A DNA stretch of 64,000 bases from NCBI RefSeq assembly GCF_047663525.1, contig NC_092605.1:3720001-3784000 (forward strand). Direction: 5' to 3'. Source of the DNA: Anas platyrhynchos. Its lineage: Eukaryota; Chordata; Aves; Anseriformes; Anatidae. Of the stretch, positions 62,701 to 64,000 are shown piece after piece. A program made the position numbers and the translations under genes. Below the pieces are notes generated by a model. The model was not told the DNA's origin and ran no database searches. It worked only from the letters and a program-made list of their open reading frames with translations. Positions within the stretch are counted from its first letter, which is position 1, and every line of letters begins with the position of its first letter.

Positions 62701-64000
62701 GTTTGATTGCTTTTCCTTCTGCTGGATAGACCTTTGGTAGAAGGATTTTGCGTGGGATGTTCTTTCTCTGTTATCCCTTTGTATCCCCAGAAGGTAGATA
62801 CATTTTTAGGATGGATATCCCATATACCTTGTCACTGAACTTGTTTGCAGTTACCTGTTTGCTGTAACTTCTTATTTAGGCTTGTCTCAGTTGCATTGTT
62901 TTCCACACATTGCAGGATTTTAAAAGAAGGTTTTAATGAAGGCGCCTAGATAGCCCCCTTTTTTTAACGTTTTTTTCATCAAAATCTTGGAAAACTAGCT
63001 TGAGGAAGAGCTGCATTTCTAGATTTGGGCTGAGATAATCATTAGTCTACCAAACTGATACTCAACAGTAGAGTTGAGTGAAACAATTTGTCATTTAAGA
63101 TACTTTTTTTTTTTTGGGGGGGGGGGGTGGATGTTGCTGTCCCTGAGCATTACAGTGATCGACCATCACTGCTGTTAACCAGTTACTTCGCTTTGATCTT
63201 CAGGATGAAAGAATTTAACAGAAGACTAGGTGCAGTATTTAGTGTGTCTGTAGTAATTTTATATTTAAAATATCTTTATATCTTCGTGCTCCTGAAGAGT
63301 TAAGTGGAGACGTTGAGATGCAGTAGTAAGATACGCAGCCTCTTTTGTTTGTTGTGGGAGAAGATTTGCCAGCCTCCCAAACATCTTACCGGTTTTCTAA
63401 ATCTGGCATGCTCTTATTTTACAGTTTAAGATCCTAAACTTTGATATGTAATCTATCGCTAGTGCATCCAGCTAATCATGAAAAATGTGGAAGACAAGTT
63501 CAAGTCCTGGCAAAGAAGTGGTTTAAAAGGCCAAGCTAGTGGCTCGTTCTGCTGTACACACATGCAAATTTGCATTTTATCTGAAGGGAGTATTTGTCAA
63601 CATTTTTGTAAGCAATTCTGTGCAGCAAATGCTGCACATTATCAAATTATATACATTTTTAAGGGTAAAAAGGTAAAATAACTTGATGCACTGCAGGTGG
63701 TTCTGTGGCACAAACTCCTTTGTAGGGCTGCAGTAAAATTTCCTAACCGACCTTTGTGTTGTGTAAAACTATCACACAGTGAGTAAGTGGATTTTAGTGG
63801 AATCGGGGAGGAGCTCGTGGGGCTACTAACTTCTGAAATTGGTTAGAGCGTATCCAGAGTGTGTCCCAGCTAAGAAATTGTCTGTCAGAATGTTCCTGAA
63901 AATGGGTACAATAATACTTCTTTAAAAATTACTGTAATTTGCCTGGATTCTAGGCACAAAAGAAGTCTGACTGAGTACTTCTTAGAATGGCAGTGTGGAA
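59727..64000. other. BPTF: BPTF intron 1 (5' part)
   Basis: After the GTAGAG donor the GC content falls within about 300 nt to ordinary AT-rich intron. I looked for exon 2 (human RKPRVHRPRSPILEEK) and saw none before the window ends. A T12-G12 run lies at 63104-63127. No other feature was recognised. Confidence 0.75.
63104..63127 (+). repeat. T12-G12 compound homopolymer
   Basis: Twelve T followed directly by twelve G in BPTF intron 1. It is prone to slippage and to sequencing or assembly error. Confidence 0.85.

Overview
The window looks like avian nuclear DNA, most likely from a galliform such as chicken. The introns are AT-rich and modest in size, the recognisable interspersed repeats are CR1-type LINE tails, no mammalian-type SINEs were seen, and the two CpG islands sit at gene starts. 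Three protein-coding genes lie on the + strand in the order PITPNC1 - NOL11 - BPTF. This matches the order I recall for human 17q24; I did not run any alignment.

Layout. Positions 1 to about 41,650 hold the 3' part of PITPNC1 (RdgB-beta, a phosphatidylinositol/phosphatidic acid transfer protein). Five constitutive coding exons and one alternative cassette exon are visible, followed by a probable 4.3 kb 3'UTR; the exons for about the first 98 residues lie upstream of the window. Positions 41,650-43,330 are intergenic. Positions 43,330-55,650 hold a complete NOL11, with a CpG-island promoter and 18 coding exons joining into a 723-codon frame. Positions 55,650-58,080 are intergenic and include a CR1 tail. 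Positions 58,080-59,500 are the BPTF CpG-island promoter and 5'UTR. BPTF exon 1 (59,081-59,726) encodes the basic, Gly-rich and acidic N-terminus, and the rest of the window is BPTF intron 1.

The genes share orientation and neighbourhood but not a pathway: lipid transfer and signalling (PITPNC1), ribosome biogenesis in the SSU processome (NOL11), and chromatin remodelling in NURF (BPTF). The most informative point is the end of PITPNC1. A 119-nt cassette exon is a diverged copy of the start of the terminal exon, and including it shifts the frame so that the terminal exon is read ACA TGA and stops at once. This gives two C-termini, one with and one without the 14-3-3-binding tail. Other points are tandem perfect stem-loops before that cassette exon, a C-terminal frame change relative to the human protein, TISU/YY1 elements at the NOL11 start codon and on a BPTF upstream ORF, a CTCF-like motif in the BPTF promoter, and several unexplained hairpins in NOL11 introns. 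I found no evidence for a wholly new biological system.
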